Of a stretch of DNA of 64,000 nucleotides, positions 1 through 11,790 are shown in pieces. The notes under the pieces are model-generated. The model was not told where the DNA came from, did not search any database, and worked only from the letters and a program-made list of their open reading frames with translations. Location: the NCBI RefSeq assembly GCF_002878395.1, contig NC_061119.1:40128127-40192126 (forward strand), written 5' to 3'. Positions within the stretch are counted from its first letter, which is position 1; each line of letters opens with the position of its first letter. This stretch comes from Capsicum annuum. Lineage: Eukaryota > Streptophyta > Magnoliopsida > Solanales > Solanaceae. The position numbers were made by a program, and so were the translations under genes.

Positions 1-143
1 ATTTTATATCGTTGGAAAGCTAATTCAATTTCCTATGCAATGGCAGGCTCTAAACTGGAAAATAATAAGTGTTTCAAAAATGCTATGTACAAATGCTCAT
101 GTATAGGTACTTAGATTATGTTAGGAAAATACGGGGTATTACA
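1..143 (-). repeat. 3' LTR of the Ty3 element (partial) with adjacent polypurine tract
   Basis: Copy of 5806-5947. Read on the minus strand it starts TGTAATACCCC. Just inside the element, at about 146-160, the minus strand is purine-rich (AAGGGGGAGAT), the expected polypurine primer site. The rest of this LTR lies left of the window. Confidence 0.85.
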
Positions 144-344
144 ATATCTCCCCCTTGGGTTCATTCATCCTCGAATGAAACTGGTTAAGCTGAGGAAACT
201 GATGGACTAAGCTTATATAGTGAACATGTATATTTGATGTATGGAATGCATGACTGAACTAATTCATGAATGCTCGACTAACATGAACATGATGTGCAAC
301 TGGAACTGAGCATGATAGAGAGAAATCTTAAGAAGTTTAGTACC

Positions 345-3300
345 TTATACTGAATCTGGATTCGCAGAGAAAATATGAGGGTACTTGGTCCACATATTTG
401 CCTCTGTTTCCCAAGTAGCTCCCTCAATGGACTGATTTCGCTAAAGAACTTTGACTAGTGGAACTTCTTTGTTCCTTAATCTACGAACTCGATAATCAAG
501 AATTTCGACTGGAACTTCCTCAAAAGAAAGATTGTTCTGAATATCTACACTTTATAAGGGAACAACTACAGCTGGATCACCAATAAACTTTTTCAACAAT
601 AAGACATGGAACACTGGGTGTACTGAGGCTAAATCTGAAGACAACTCAAGCTCGTAAGCTATCTTTCCAAAATGACTGAGAATTCTGAAGGGATCGACAT
701 ATGGGGGACTGAGTTTCCCTTTCTTGCTGAACCTCTTTATTCCCTTCATGGGAGAGATTTTCAAGTACACAAAATCATCAACCTCAAACTCGAGATCCTT
801 TCTCCTCACGTCTACATACGATTTCTATCAGCTCTGGGTAGCCCTAAGCCTTTCTCTAATCAACTGAACCTTCTCTAACACATTAAACACAAAGTCAGAC
901 CCTACTACTGCGGCCTCACCTACTTCAAATCAACCAATCGGAGATCTACATCTCCTACCATAGAGAGCCTCAAATGGAGCCATACAAATATTGGAATAAT
1001 AGTTGTTATTGTATGTGAATTCAATCAAAGGCAAATGGTCATCCCAACTACCTTTAAAATCAACTGCGCATGCTCTCAGCATATCCTCAAGAGTCTGAAT
1101 GGTCCAATCTGCTTGATAGTCTGTGTGAGGGTGGATGGCTGTACTGGGGTGGACTTGGGTACCAAGACCCTTTTGGAATGCTTTCCAGAAATGAGAGGTT
1201 AACTGGGTACCTCTGTCTGAGATGATAAATAAGGGAACACCAAGTAACTTAACCAACTCTCTAAGATAGAGTTTGGCATAGTCCTCGGCTAAATAAGAGG
1301 TATGGACTGGCAAGAAATGAGTTGATTTGGTCATCCTATCTATGATAACCCAAATAGAATAATGTTGATGACAGGTACGAGGTAAACCTATCACAAAGTC
1401 CATGTTCACTTCTTCCCATTTCCACATGGGAATATTAAACTCCTTCATGGACTCACTAGGATTCTGGTGCTCAATCTTAACTTGCTGGCATGTAGAGCAC
1501 TTAGCTACAAACTCTGCAATATCTCTCTTTATCCCACTCCACTAATAGATCTCCCATAAATTGTGGTACATCTTAGTGGCCCCTGGATGAATAAAGTAAC
1601 GTACAACATTGCGCTTCTGCAAGAATTTATTGCCTCAAATCATCTATACCAGGAACACAAATCTACCCTGACAACACAAAACATCATCTCCTCCTTGGGA
1701 GAAAACCTCTAATTTTTGTCTCTAACTGATTCTTTTAACATAACTAGACTAGGATCTCTATCTTGTTTTTCCTTCACCTCAGAAACTAGAGATAATTCTG
1801 AGCTACTCTGCACCCACATACTACCCTTTGTTGAGTCGACTAAGTAGACACCTAGTCAGGCAAGCCGATGAACTTCCTGAGCTAACTTTTTCTTATCATC
1901 CTCAACATGAGCAACATTGCCCATAGACAATCTACCGAGAGCATCAGCCACTACATTGGCCTTTCCCAGATGATACAAAACACTCATGTCGTAATTCATC
2001 AATAAATCTAACTACCTTCTTAGACGCAGATTCAAATTTTTCTTAGAGAATACATACTGAAGGCTTTTGTGATCTGTGAACACATCTACATGCACCCCAT
2101 ACAAGTAATGCCTCTAAATCTGTAAGGAAAACACTACAGCTGCTAGCTCAAGATCATGAGTCAGATAATTCTTCTCATGGGGTTTAAGCTGTCTGGAGGC
2201 ATAGGCTATGACCTTACCTCTCTGCATGAGAACACAACCCAAACCTACTTTGGATGCATCCCAGTACAAAACAAAACCATCTGAACCATCTGGTAGAGTC
2301 AAGACTGGGCTGAGGTGAGTCGAGTCTTCAACTTCTGAAAACTCTTCTCGCATGAATCTGACCATTGAAACTTAACTTTCTTCTAAGTCAATATGGAAAT
2401 GAGGGATGCAATAGAAGAAAATCCTTTAACAAACTGACAGTAATAGCCATCCAAACCCAAGAAACTCCTGATATCTGATGGAGAGATAGGTCTAGGCCAG
2501 TTTCTCACCACCTCGATCTTTTGAGGATCGAATCTAATGCTATCACCAGAGGTTATATGGCCAAGGAAAGCTACTAATCTTAGCCAAAATTCACACTTAC
2601 TGAATTTAGCGAACAACTGGTGAGCTCTAAGAGTCTGAAGTACTACTTTGAGGTGGTCTGCATGATCATTTTACTACGAGAGTAAACAAAAATGTCATCA
2701 TTGAAGACTATGATGAACATGTCCAAGTACTACTTGAACACTCAGTTTATCAAGTCCATGAAGGCTACTGGGGCATTTGTAAGACCAAAGGACATGACTA
2801 GAAATTCAAAGTGACCATACTGAGTTTGAAAAGTTGTTTTCGGAATGTCACATTCCCTGACCCTAAGCAAATGATAGCCTGATCTGAGGTCTATCTTGGA
2901 AAAGTAGCTAGTACCCTGAAGTTGGTCAAATAAGTCATCGATTCTAGGAAGTGGATATTTATTCTTGATTGTGGCCTTGTTCAACTGATGGTAGTCAATA
3001 CACATTCTGAGAGAACCGTCTTTATTATGCAGGAATAGAACAGGTGCGCCCCATAAGGAGATGCTTAGTCTGATGAATTCCCTTATCTAGGAGATATTTT
3101 AACTGTTCTTTCAGTTCTTTGAGTTCAGCTGAAGCCATTCTGTATAGAAAAATAGATATAGGCTAAGTATCTGGGAGAAGGTCTATTCTAAAGTCGATTT
3201 TCCTCTCGGGAGGAACTCCAGGGAGATCTCCAGGGAATACATCTGGAAATTCCCTCACTACTGAAACTGACTCAAGAGTTAGAGTTTCTGAGTTAGAGTA

Positions 3301-3750
3301 TTTGACTCATACAAAATGGTAAATACACCCCTTCGATATCATCTTTTTGGCTCTAAGGTACGAGATTAACTGACCCCCTAAGAGTTATAGTACTACCCCT
3401 CCATTCAAGAACTGGTTCATTTGGGAACTGAAAATGAACTATTCTTTTTCTACAGTCAACTAAGGCATAGTATGAGTAGAGCCAATCCATGTTGAGAATA
3501 ATGTCAAAATCCATCATCTCTAACTCCACGAGATCAATTGAGGTAACTTTCTAAGATATTATGACTGAAAAGTCTATATACCTGTCTAGCTACAATGGAA
3601 ACACCAACTAGGGTAGACATTGAAAAGGGCTCTGCTAGCGTTTCAGGACTGACTCCAAAGTTGATGGCTATATATGGAGTTACAAAAGAAAGAGAAGCTC
3701 CAGAATCTAGTAAAGCATAAATATATAGGTGAAAGACCTACAACGTACCA
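345..3750 (-). pseudogene. pol: Ty3 pol remnant: protease, RT, RNase H, integrase, chromodomain
   Basis: Protease: LLDSGASLSF near 3690-3725. Reverse transcriptase: IDLRSGYH and [16 protein letters not shown] in 2742-3005, and a motif C written FNDDIF near 2690 where the family has F/YIDD or VDD. RNase [12 protein letters not shown] in 2114-2365. Integrase: an HX2C-type zinc region near 1480-1640, then a core at 930-1448 with MDFVIGLP and ISDRG supplying the two Asp. The position of the catalytic Glu reads QADWTIQ instead of the usual QSERTIQ, so Glu is replaced by Asp. C-terminal part: SVHPVFHV at about 605 and chromodomain-like VRRLRNKEV and ATWE near 375-500, stop at 345-347. Internal stops separate nearly every domain. 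Confidence 0.88.
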
Positions 3751-3936
3751 GTAACTACGTTAGGAGAATTTTCCTGATCTTGGTGGGACTGAAGAGCATA
3801 TAATCTGTTCGGATGCTGACTACTGGTAGCACTGGAAGTGGCACCCTGCTGAGTTGGATGACCAGATGGAACTGACGACTGATGGTACTGGCCCTATTGG
3901 CGCACATTCCTTCTTTTCTGAGAAACTACCTGACAC

Positions 3937-4752
3937 TCCCAAATCCGATGGCCTAGCTTGCTACACTCGAAGCACACATCACTACCCCCTATACACTCAT
4001 CCTGATGGTGTTGCCACACTTCTGACATAAAAGATTGGTACGACCACTGCTAACACTGACCTAGGACTTAGAGCATGGTGCCCTGTCCCTATTGTCATTT
4101 CTGAATTTGGGTACTAGAGCACTGGCTGGAGAAGGTACTTGGGTTGAAGACCTCTGATGAAACTGAAGACGGTTACCACCTTCTGACTTTGACTGATTGA
4201 AATTAAAACTACTCGTCCTAGCTCTCTTGTTTCCTCTCTTCCTCTCCTTAATATTTTGATCCTCTATTTGTTGAGCATGGACCGTTATCCTAGACAAGTC
4301 CATCTCACTAATGAGCATTGTGTTCCTGCACTCCTTGACCACACTATTAGATACGCTAGACACAAACTTACTTATCTTGGACTTGTTATCAGCTACCACA
4401 TGAGGAGTATACCTAGATAACTAAGTAAACTTGAGGGAATATCCCTCATACTCATGTTTCCTTACCTCAAATTAATGAACTCTAACACTTTGGCCTCTTT
4501 CAACTCCAATAGAAAGAATCTGTCTAACAAAGTTGTGGAAAACTCTTCCCCCTCTACAGGCCTTGCATCAACACCCCTATCTACCTTCCACTGCTTAAAC
4601 CAAGTATGGGATACATCCTGCAATTGATATTCAGCCAACTCAACACTCTGACTAGACATTACCCCCATAGCATCCATTATGTTCTGAACCATATCTAAGA
4701 ATTCTTGTGGATCCTCTTCAGACTTGGATCCCGTGTAAGAAGAAGGATTCAT
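3937..4752 (-). pseudogene. gag: Ty3 gag remnant with CCHC zinc knuckle
   Basis: Minus-strand blocks at 4462-4752 (starts MNPSSYTGSKSEEDPQEF, then the typical DPQEFLD and WFKQWK gag words) and 4061-4399 (basic, rich in K/R near ERKRGNKRARTSS). The nucleocapsid knuckle CFECSKLGHRIWEC lies at about 3937-3990 and fits CX2CX4HX4C. A stop and a frame change separate the blocks. In an intact element gag and pol would form one polyprotein. Confidence 0.8.
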
Positions 4753-4833
4753 CTAGGGGAAATCCCAAATTCTAGTCGCAGCAGTATTGACCACTGGGTT
4801 GGCCAGAACAGAAGTTGGTCATTTATTTTATGT

Positions 4834-5947
4834 TGTTACCCCAGGACTCAAAACATTAATAGTAAAATGACACTAAAGCTTGAAGATCAAAACATGAAGG
4901 TTTTTATTAAATAAATCACTCTTGTAGGCATTTTATCAAACACTTGTAGTTCATGGTTTAAAACAATCATAGGAATGTCCTAAAACATATAAAAATAGCA
5001 TGAATCCGACATAATAGAGTTAAATCGTGGTCTTGTTCAATAAATAATAACATTAAAACATGGAGGATTGAATAATAACAATAATTTCATGGTAACATGG
5101 TATAAAATCATAGTTCATAAAGATTCACGTGTGAAATCACAATTTAAAACATAATAACTTGAAAAGATCACAATTTTATAATTTAAACGGGTTGCTTGGA
5201 CTCTATGGATAAAAGGGATCCATGGAATAATATCTAACATACCTTAATTGATGGATTTCTTGAAGTTCTTGGTGAATTCTTGAGGATTGACCTTGAATTT
5301 GAGAGCTAGGGTTCTTGATTGGGAGAGAATCTTCTTTGATTTGGGGAAAAAGTTATTGAAATAATTGGTTAATTAGGGTGAATTTCGTGTTAAAGGCTGA
5401 CTGGGGTGAGGCGAAAAAGACTGTAATGCCCTCAGATTTAAAACTCGGAATTACTGAAAATTTCCTGATTTTGTGAGCTTGCACGATGCGGCGCTATCGT
5501 GCCGTGTTACTGGAATTGGACATCTGGGAACTGAGGGCTTTGCGCGACGTGGAGGAATTGCGGTGCCCTTTTGATTCTGAAATTCACCCTTGGCGCGACA
5601 CGCCATTATCACGACAGGACATTGGAAAAGGATAATTGGAATTTTGGTTGACGGCGTGACGCGGTGGTTTAGTGGAGCTTTACCGGAAATTGACAATCGT
5701 CATTTATGCTGGATTCGTGACGCGTTAAGGGTTAAAATGATGGTGTTCAACGATTGAAACTTAAAATCACCATAACTTCTTACCCAGTTATTGGATTTAG
5801 ACGAATTTTATATCGTTGGAAAGCTAATTCAATTTCTACGCAATGGCAGGCTCTAAACTAGAAAATAATGAGTGTTTCGAAAAAGTTATGTACAAATACT
5901 AATGTATAGGGACTTAGATTATGTTAGGGAAATATGGGGTATTACAG
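4834..5947 (-). repeat. 5' LTR of the Ty3 element
   Basis: On the minus strand it runs from TGTAATACCCC (5947) to about GGGGTAACA (4834), roughly 1.1 kb. The outer end is fixed by identity with 1-143; the inner end is inferred from the short inverted GGGGT..ACA ending, so it may be off by several bases. It contains a GC-richer stretch (5400-5720) with GCGCGACG-like words. Confidence 0.7.
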
Positions 5948-6971
5948 TATGCTACATGATTTTGATTGAGCTGCAATTGATGATCTTGTTAAGTTTTAAA
6001 AAAAATTATAAGTTATGGTTGAATTTTTTGGTGCTTATTATCCTACTGCTTGCAGTATTTTAGTTTATTTAGATGACATTTCTTGTTTACTTAAAGAATA
6101 TAAGAATAGATAAGGTTACAAAGATGTCGTTAGTGCTATGTTTGATAAATTTAAAAAATATTTTTATCCGCTTCCTCTAATTTACTTGGTTGGTGCTATA
6201 CGAAACCCATGAATGAAATATAATACTATGTGCAACTTTAGTTCTATTATTTATACTTCCTTAGAGATAAAGCCTGAATAAAAATCAGATTTGTTTACGC
6301 CTATGAGTGATGCGAACATGTACATAGAAGCATTATATAACCATTATGTCGAGTTACTTGATATAGCTGTACCGACAAATATCACTCCAACTGTCGCTCC
6401 TCAAGCTCCCGAGGAGCCATCGTCTTCTTAAAGGTCGGCACATAGTGGTTTTCCTGATTACTTTTATGATTTAAATGTTTGGGGCAGGATTTCTCCTTCA
6501 ACATACACAACAACTTCTCGGGAAGAGCTTAAGTATTATTTTCGACAGCCGAAAGAGGATCGTAGAGCAAGGATCAACACGTTGGATTAGTGGAAGAATA
6601 ATTGAAGACAATATCCTGTGCTTTCAAGATTAGCTAAAGATATATTGAATATTTCAATGTCAACTGTTGCAATGGAGAGTGCGTTTAGTCAGGGACGACA
6701 ACAACTTAAAGACAACCGACACTCATTGGGAAGCAATGCTATGAATGTTCTAGTTTGCCTTAGAGATTGGATTAGAGCGGAACGAAGAAATCAAGGAATA
6801 GAGGTTGAGTCGAAAGACGAACAAACTCTTGAAGAAATTCTGACTTCAAGGGAGAACTCAGCATAATCAAGTTCAATGTATGGTTTTGCCCCCATTGATT
6901 TTGACTATCCTATGGTAGTTCCCGTTAATATTAACATGCACGAGTTGGAGAAAATAATGCAAAATTTGTAG
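5948..6971 (+). pseudogene. hAT transposase C-terminal remnant (RICESLEEPER type)
   Basis: Plus-strand coding remnant. The 5' part (5950-6600) keeps family words such as VSAMFDKFKKYF, APEEPSSS and DYFYDLN, with several stops. The last part is the hAT C-terminal dimerisation domain: PVLSRLAKDILNIS, TVAMESAFSQGR, VCLRDWI (6615-6780). A TAA at 6864-6866 interrupts the frame, which then continues unbroken to a second stop at 6969-6971 and ends HELEKIMQNL, so the TAA is probably a recent nonsense change. The N-terminal BED finger and catalytic core would be left of the window, separated by the Ty3 insertion. Confidence 0.85.
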
Positions 6972-7522
6972 ATTTTCATTCATGTAAATTATAAGTTTTG
7001 GATCATTTTGCAGTCAATAAAATACAACATTCATTCACTCCTTACTTTGTAATATTTTTTATTTAAATTGAATTTCTAGTTTGATTAAATACTTTTAATA
7101 TATTACTATCAAACTTTACACTAAGTAGTAAACATAACAAATATATATACACATATATTCTACATATATACACAAGTGGTATTTAAAGTAGTATATATTC
7201 TATATATATGTGTATATATTTTCTATAGACTCTAAAGTAGTATATATTTAACGTATACATGTCTATTTGTTTTCTAAAGTAGTATATACATGTATGTGTG
7301 TGTGTATATATATACTACTTTAGAAAATATATAGACATTAAATATATATTATTTTAGTGTATATATGTTGTATGTATATTATTTCAAGTGGTATTTTAAG
7401 TAGTATATATTCTACATATATGTCTATATATTTTCTATAGACTAAAATAGTACATATTTAATGTGTATATGTTTCTAAAGTAGTATAATATGTAATGTAT
7501 ATATGTTATATGCGTATATATT

Positions 7523-9069
7523 GAGAAAAGACATGTTTTCACCCCTAAACTTGTCCATTCAACTTACTTTAGCACTTAAACTAAACTTTCATTTATTTAT
7601 CCCCCTTAATATCTTCTAAGTTTATTAATTTCACGCCTTAATATATAATACCACTGTCACACGGTCAGTGTGTTACACTCGCCCACACATCAGCACCACG
7701 ACAGCGCCACTGCGGAGCCACACAAGTAAAATATTTATTAAATATATATAAAATATATATAAATATATATACATATTATATATGTATATAAATATTATTA
7801 AATATATATAAAATATTTTTAAATAAAGAAAATACACCCACCCCCCAATTTTCTATCTTCTTCAAACCCCACCACCTTCGCCCCACCTCCCCCCCCCCCC
7901 CCCCCCCCCACATACGTTGGTTCAATTATATATATATAATATTTTTAAATAAAGAAAATACACCCACCTACCCCAATTTTCTATCTTCTTTAAACCACCC
8001 CACCTTCGCCCCCNNNNNNNNNNNNNNNNNNNNNNNNNNNNNNNNNNNNNNNNNNNNNNNNNNNNNNNNNNNNNNNNNNNNNNNNNNNNNNNNNNNNNNN
8101 NNNNNNNNNNNNNCCCCCCCCCCCCCCCACCCACACACACCAGTTCTTTCTTTCTCTCGGTCCAACCCCTACCCCTGTCCACCCCCACCACTCCCGTCCA
8201 CTCCCACCCCTACAAACACGTTTTTTTTCTTTTCTTTGGCCACCACCTCCACTCTCTTTCTTGTTCAAATCTGCCCCCACCCTATCCCCCGCTGGTCCAG
8301 CCTTCACCCCTGCAAACTCCCCTTCCAAACTGCTAAAGTGGAGCATTTCCTGCTAAATTTCTCAAAGCATCAATCCAGTTTCCCCAATTCCATTTATAAA
8401 TTTCTTTAAAGTGTATAAATTCATTTAAGTGAAATTTATCTTTAAAGTTTATTCAAATCTGAGTGCTTCGGCATTCGTGTTTTCGTTTTTAATTAATTAT
8501 TCTATGAGATAATTTCATGTGAAAATTGTAAAGATTTTTTCTTTAACAAATGGATCTGAGTGAGGTGAGGAAAAGATTATGTTGGGTGTTTCTTTAACAA
8601 ATGGATCTAAGAAATTTGAATGAAAATTGGATGCTTTATCTTCAAGATGAAAGTTGTGTGTTTAATGGAGGAAAATTTTTAATTTAGTGTCTTAGTAGTT
8701 GTTTTTTGGTGGTGTTAATGGAGGAAAATGAAAAACATTGAAGGAGGGTGTTGGTGAAGAAAGTATTTGAGGTTGTTAATGGAGGAATTTGAGTGTTATT
8801 ATTGAAAATGTTTTGAAGAAGAAATAAGAAAAAAGTGTTCATTTTTTATTTTTTTAAAATTTTTTATTATATTTTAAATATAATATTAGTGAAATTAATT
8901 TTTTTTACAAATATATGCATTTTTTTCTTGAAAATGTCACGTCAGCATTAGGGGTGAAATTAATACACTTTAAAGATGTTAAGGGGGTAAATAAATAGAA
9001 GTTTAGTTTAAGTGTTAAAGTAAGTTGAGTGGACAAGTTCGGGGGTGGGGGGGGATAGTGTTTTTTCTC
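7523..9069. mobile_element. Non-autonomous MULE-like element with 9-bp target duplication
   Basis: The left end GAGAAAAGACATG and the right end (reverse complement GAGAAAAAACAC) are terminal inverted repeats that keep matching over about 100 bp, for example the block with AACTTGTCCA and TTAGTTTAAGTG. Both sides are flanked by GTATATATT (7514-7522 and 9070-9078), a perfect 9-bp target duplication, the Mutator-family signature. The 1.55-kb interior has no transposase. It contains C-rich tracts, an N gap and a TTTAATGGAGGAAAA repeat that recurs at 21.8 kb. Confidence 0.82.
8014..8113. other. Assembly gap of exactly 100 N, flanked by poly-C
   Basis: One hundred N's with poly-C on one side and the CTTCGCCCCC run on the other. 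The sequence before the gap (about 7924-8012) repeats 7800-7890 almost word for word, including ACACCCACC, CCCAATTTTCTATCTTCTT and CACCTTCGCC. True content and length are unknown. Protein-like frames across this stretch are not real. Confidence 0.95.
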
Positions 9070-9170
9070 GTATATATTTTCTATAGACTCTATAGTAATA
9101 TATATTTAACATATACACGTCTATATGTTTTCTAAAGTAGTATATGTATATATATAGTGTACATATATAT

Positions 9171-9205
<35 letters not shown>

Positions 9206-9469
9206 GTGTATATATGTTGTATGTATATTGTTTCAAGTGCTATTTTAAGTAGTACATCTATTATATTGTACGTATATATGTGTATATATTTTCTATAGAC
9301 TCTAAACTAGTATATATTTAAAGTATACATGTGTATATATTTTCTAAAGTTGTATATATTTAGTGTATAAATATTGTATTTATATTGTTTAACCTGTTTA
9401 AAATGTATATAGGTATATATATAGTGTATATTGAAAAAAATATTTAATTTCGAGTTTAATTTTTTTTTT

Positions 9470-9640
9470 TTTTTACGTTTTGACCGATTTGGATCGGTCA
9501 AAATTGGATCAAGGCAAAGTGGGCCGGTCCCGGTTTATTTCACACATTTTACTGTCTAGGCCCGTACCGGATCAACCTGGTACCGGAACAACCCAGAAAT
9601 CAGTAACTGGACGTGGGCTGATTCCGAATTGAACTGGACC
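9470..9640. other. GGCC/ACCGG-rich block, possible hAT terminal region
   Basis: Dense in GGGCCGGTCC, GTACCGG and GGACCGGCCCG words, unlike the AT-rich surroundings. I have seen similar composition near the ends of plant hAT elements, and a hAT C-terminus lies 2.5 kb upstream, so it may be the 3' end of the same element. I could not identify the terminal inverted repeat. Confidence 0.35.
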
Positions 9641-9899
9641 GGCCCGTTTAACAGGTTTGAATTCTTTGAAAATCGTGCTTTTAGTCAAGCTTTATGAACT
9701 ACGAGTGGCCTGAATTCTCGTGCAACCTGAGATATGTAGGAAACCCGATACCAGGGTCCGGCCATAACTCCCTAAAAACTCGTGCAAAAATCGACCCCTT
9801 TTGAGAAATGAATTTGCGGTCGGACAAAATTTTGTAACGTCAAACTCCTTTTGCCTAGGGTTACTTGCATCCACCCTACCCAAAGGAAGGGGAAGTTAT
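9641..9899 (+). mobile_element. Tat/Ogre-type retrotransposon, 3' internal end with polypurine tract
   Basis: Contains the phrase family GAACTACG..GGCCTGAATTCTC..GATATGTAGG..CCCGATACCAGGGTCCGGCC, which in plants precedes the 3' LTR of Tat/Ogre Ty3 elements. It ends in the purine tract AAAGGAAGGGGAAG (9881-9895), followed by TGACACCTAATTTTT, the LTR start of this group. No coding sequence remains. Assignment is from memory of the family. Confidence 0.6.
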
Positions 9900-10975
9900 T
9901 GACACCTAATTTTTTTCCCTCCACGACTGAGTTTAATTTTGAATTTCTTTGGTTTAAAACAAAATTACAACACTTATTTTAGTCAAATAAAGACTTTTCA
10001 CAATATTTTTCTAGCTAGTTTTGTCATTTTTAAGAATCGATTATATATTCTCGTATTTGTATACAAGATAGTATAATCTTATTCCTTAAATAATTATTTT
10101 GCTGAAAATATAATTTTAATCAAGGGTCGTCTCTAAAATAATTGAAATAGTAAAAAACTAATATAAATATAATTTGTTCTCAATACTAGTTTCAAAGAAT
10201 AAATAATTTGTTTAAATTTGTTAAATCAAGAAGCTCTACATTAAACCGATTGATAATTCGTATAGAATTTTATTTTTAGTCAATTTATTAAATTTGATCA
10301 TAATTAAAATTAATTTGACCAAAAATATAATGTAATTAGCCAATTAGTTTTCGATATGGTTAAAATTTAAATAAAATTAATTGAAACTATAACCTATTTG
10401 CTCATCTAATCAAAGACCTCCTACCCTTTTTAAAATTAATCCCACCAGCCCAAACTCCAACCCATTTTTTTTCTATGCCCGATTCACCCAACAGCAACTG
10501 ATCCAGCCCAATACCCTTATATTTCTCTTCACAGCCAACAACTTCAACAAGAACAACCCCCAGCCCATTACACATCAGCCGACTCGGGTTCAACTCTCTT
10601 TCCCCTTTCTTTTTAGTATAATTTACCTATATCCCAATTTGTTTGTCAATATTTACCTAAAAGTCCAACATTTTTTTTTAATTTCATAAAATCCCAATAT
10701 TTAGCAGTTGAAGATACATTTAATTAATGTTAGATACATCCTTGAGATACATATAATTAGTAAACTAATTTACTTAAATTAAGGCCTGTAACGGCTAAAT
10801 TTCCTTAAATGTAGCAATTAAGATAACTAATAATAGTAAATGCTCAATAAAATCCCACCAAAAAAGGATATTTGTTTCTTATTCCATATTCTTAAACCAA
10901 ATATCTTCCGTTATCACTTTACAGAAAACTCCAACTTTTTTTTCACGTTTATTGATTTTCTTTGCCGTACTTGCA

Positions 10976-11151
10976 ATGATCATTTCCGTATTGTTACGTC
11001 ATTCCGGAGTTTGGATTAATGATACAAATTACGAGGATTATAAAACTGACGGAATCGTTACATAGTTAACGGGTAATGCGGCACCTTTGTTGATTCATAA
11101 TGCAATTAAGTATTCCTTCAACTTCTATACGAAAATATCGGACAAGAAAAG
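10976..11151 (+). pseudogene. MULE transposase N-terminal exon remnant
   Basis: From ATG at 10976 the translation reads MIISVLLRHSGVW, then YEDYKTDGIV, followed by TAG. The words HSGVW and YKTDGIV resemble the start of plant Mutator-like transposases, where a sentence of the kind SGxW..Y..Y..DGI precedes the conserved core. After the stop the frame stays open as far as KKR next to a good donor (GTATGT at 11152); a TTTGCAG acceptor lies at 11818-11824. What follows the acceptor does not look like transposase. Assignment is moderate. Confidence 0.45.
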
Positions 11152-11334
11152 GTATGTATCTTGTTTAACGTATTATTTTTTGTTAATTGTCTCTAGTTTA
11201 ATGAATTATGTATCTAATTTTAAAATGATAAGTTTTTTGACGTAACTATTTTTAGTTATGTTAATATGACCAAGATACATAATTTTTTTGCGTTCATGAT
11301 ACATTTTTCGTGTTCTTGTATATGTGGTACTAAA

Positions 11335-11790
11335 TTTGGGTATAATTGTGTATCTTGTGATGTTTTAGTTTTAGCTATATAAATATACGAAAGATACATA
11401 TGAGTATTGTTAAAAATATATTTTGTACACGATTGTGCAGTTTATGTATCTATCATTTTGTTTTCCAATACGTTAAGAAACATCTTATTTTTGTAACATC
11501 TTATTTGAGTATAATTATGTATCTTGTGATATTTTAGTTTTTACTATATAAACATACGAAAGATACATATGAGTATTGTTAAAGATACATATTGTACACG
11601 ATTGTGTAATTTATGTATCTATCGTTTTGTTTTTCAGTACGTTAAGAAATATCTTATTTTTGTAACATCTTATTTGAGTATAATTATGTATCTTGTGATG
11701 TTTTATTTTTAGCTATATAAACATACGAAAGATACATATGAGTATTGTTAAAGATACATATTATACACGATTGTGCAGTATATAGTTGTA
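11335..11790. repeat. Tandem repeat, period about 170 bp, inside a MULE intron-like region
   Basis: Starts of the phrase TATAATTATGTATCTTGTGAT lie at about 11340, 11509 and 11679, giving 2.6 units of about 170 bp. Each unit contains ACATACGAAAGATACATATGAG and TACACGATTGTG. The array lies between the GTATGT donor (11152) and the TTTGCAG acceptor (11818-11824). Confidence 0.75.

Larger units (their letters stand above)
1..5947 (-). mobile_element. Ty3/gypsy chromovirus (Tekay/Del type), degenerate
   Basis: LTR retrotransposon read on the minus strand. The first 143 bases match 5806-5947 with few differences, so an LTR lies at each end and the left one is cut by the window edge. In minus-strand order the domains are gag, CCHC knuckle, DSGA protease, reverse transcriptase, RNase H, integrase and a chromodomain-like tail. 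The order with integrase after RNase H, plus the chromodomain, makes it a chromovirus; LTR ends of the TGTAATACCCC type fit Tekay/Del. Many stops and frameshifts mean it cannot encode its own proteins. It sits beside hAT transposase sequence, so it probably inserted into that element. I see no clear tRNA-Met primer site next to the 5' LTR. Confidence 0.9.
7170..9440. repeat. AT-rich tandem repeat, period about 210 bp, split by a MULE-like insertion
   Basis: The phrase TTTTCTATAGACTCTAAAGTAG recurs, with small changes, at about 7222, 7432, 9078 and 9287. Spacings of 210 and 209 bp on either side of the 7523-9069 insertion show one array of about 3.4 units that was later split. Units are full of TATA and GTATATA words and probably belong to the non-coding 3' part of the hAT element upstream, which is inference. 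No gene. Confidence 0.75.

Noticed and set aside
7922..8346. Minus-strand frames running through the gap
   Set aside because: They contain 34 unknown residues from N bases, and the flanks are C-rich low complexity.
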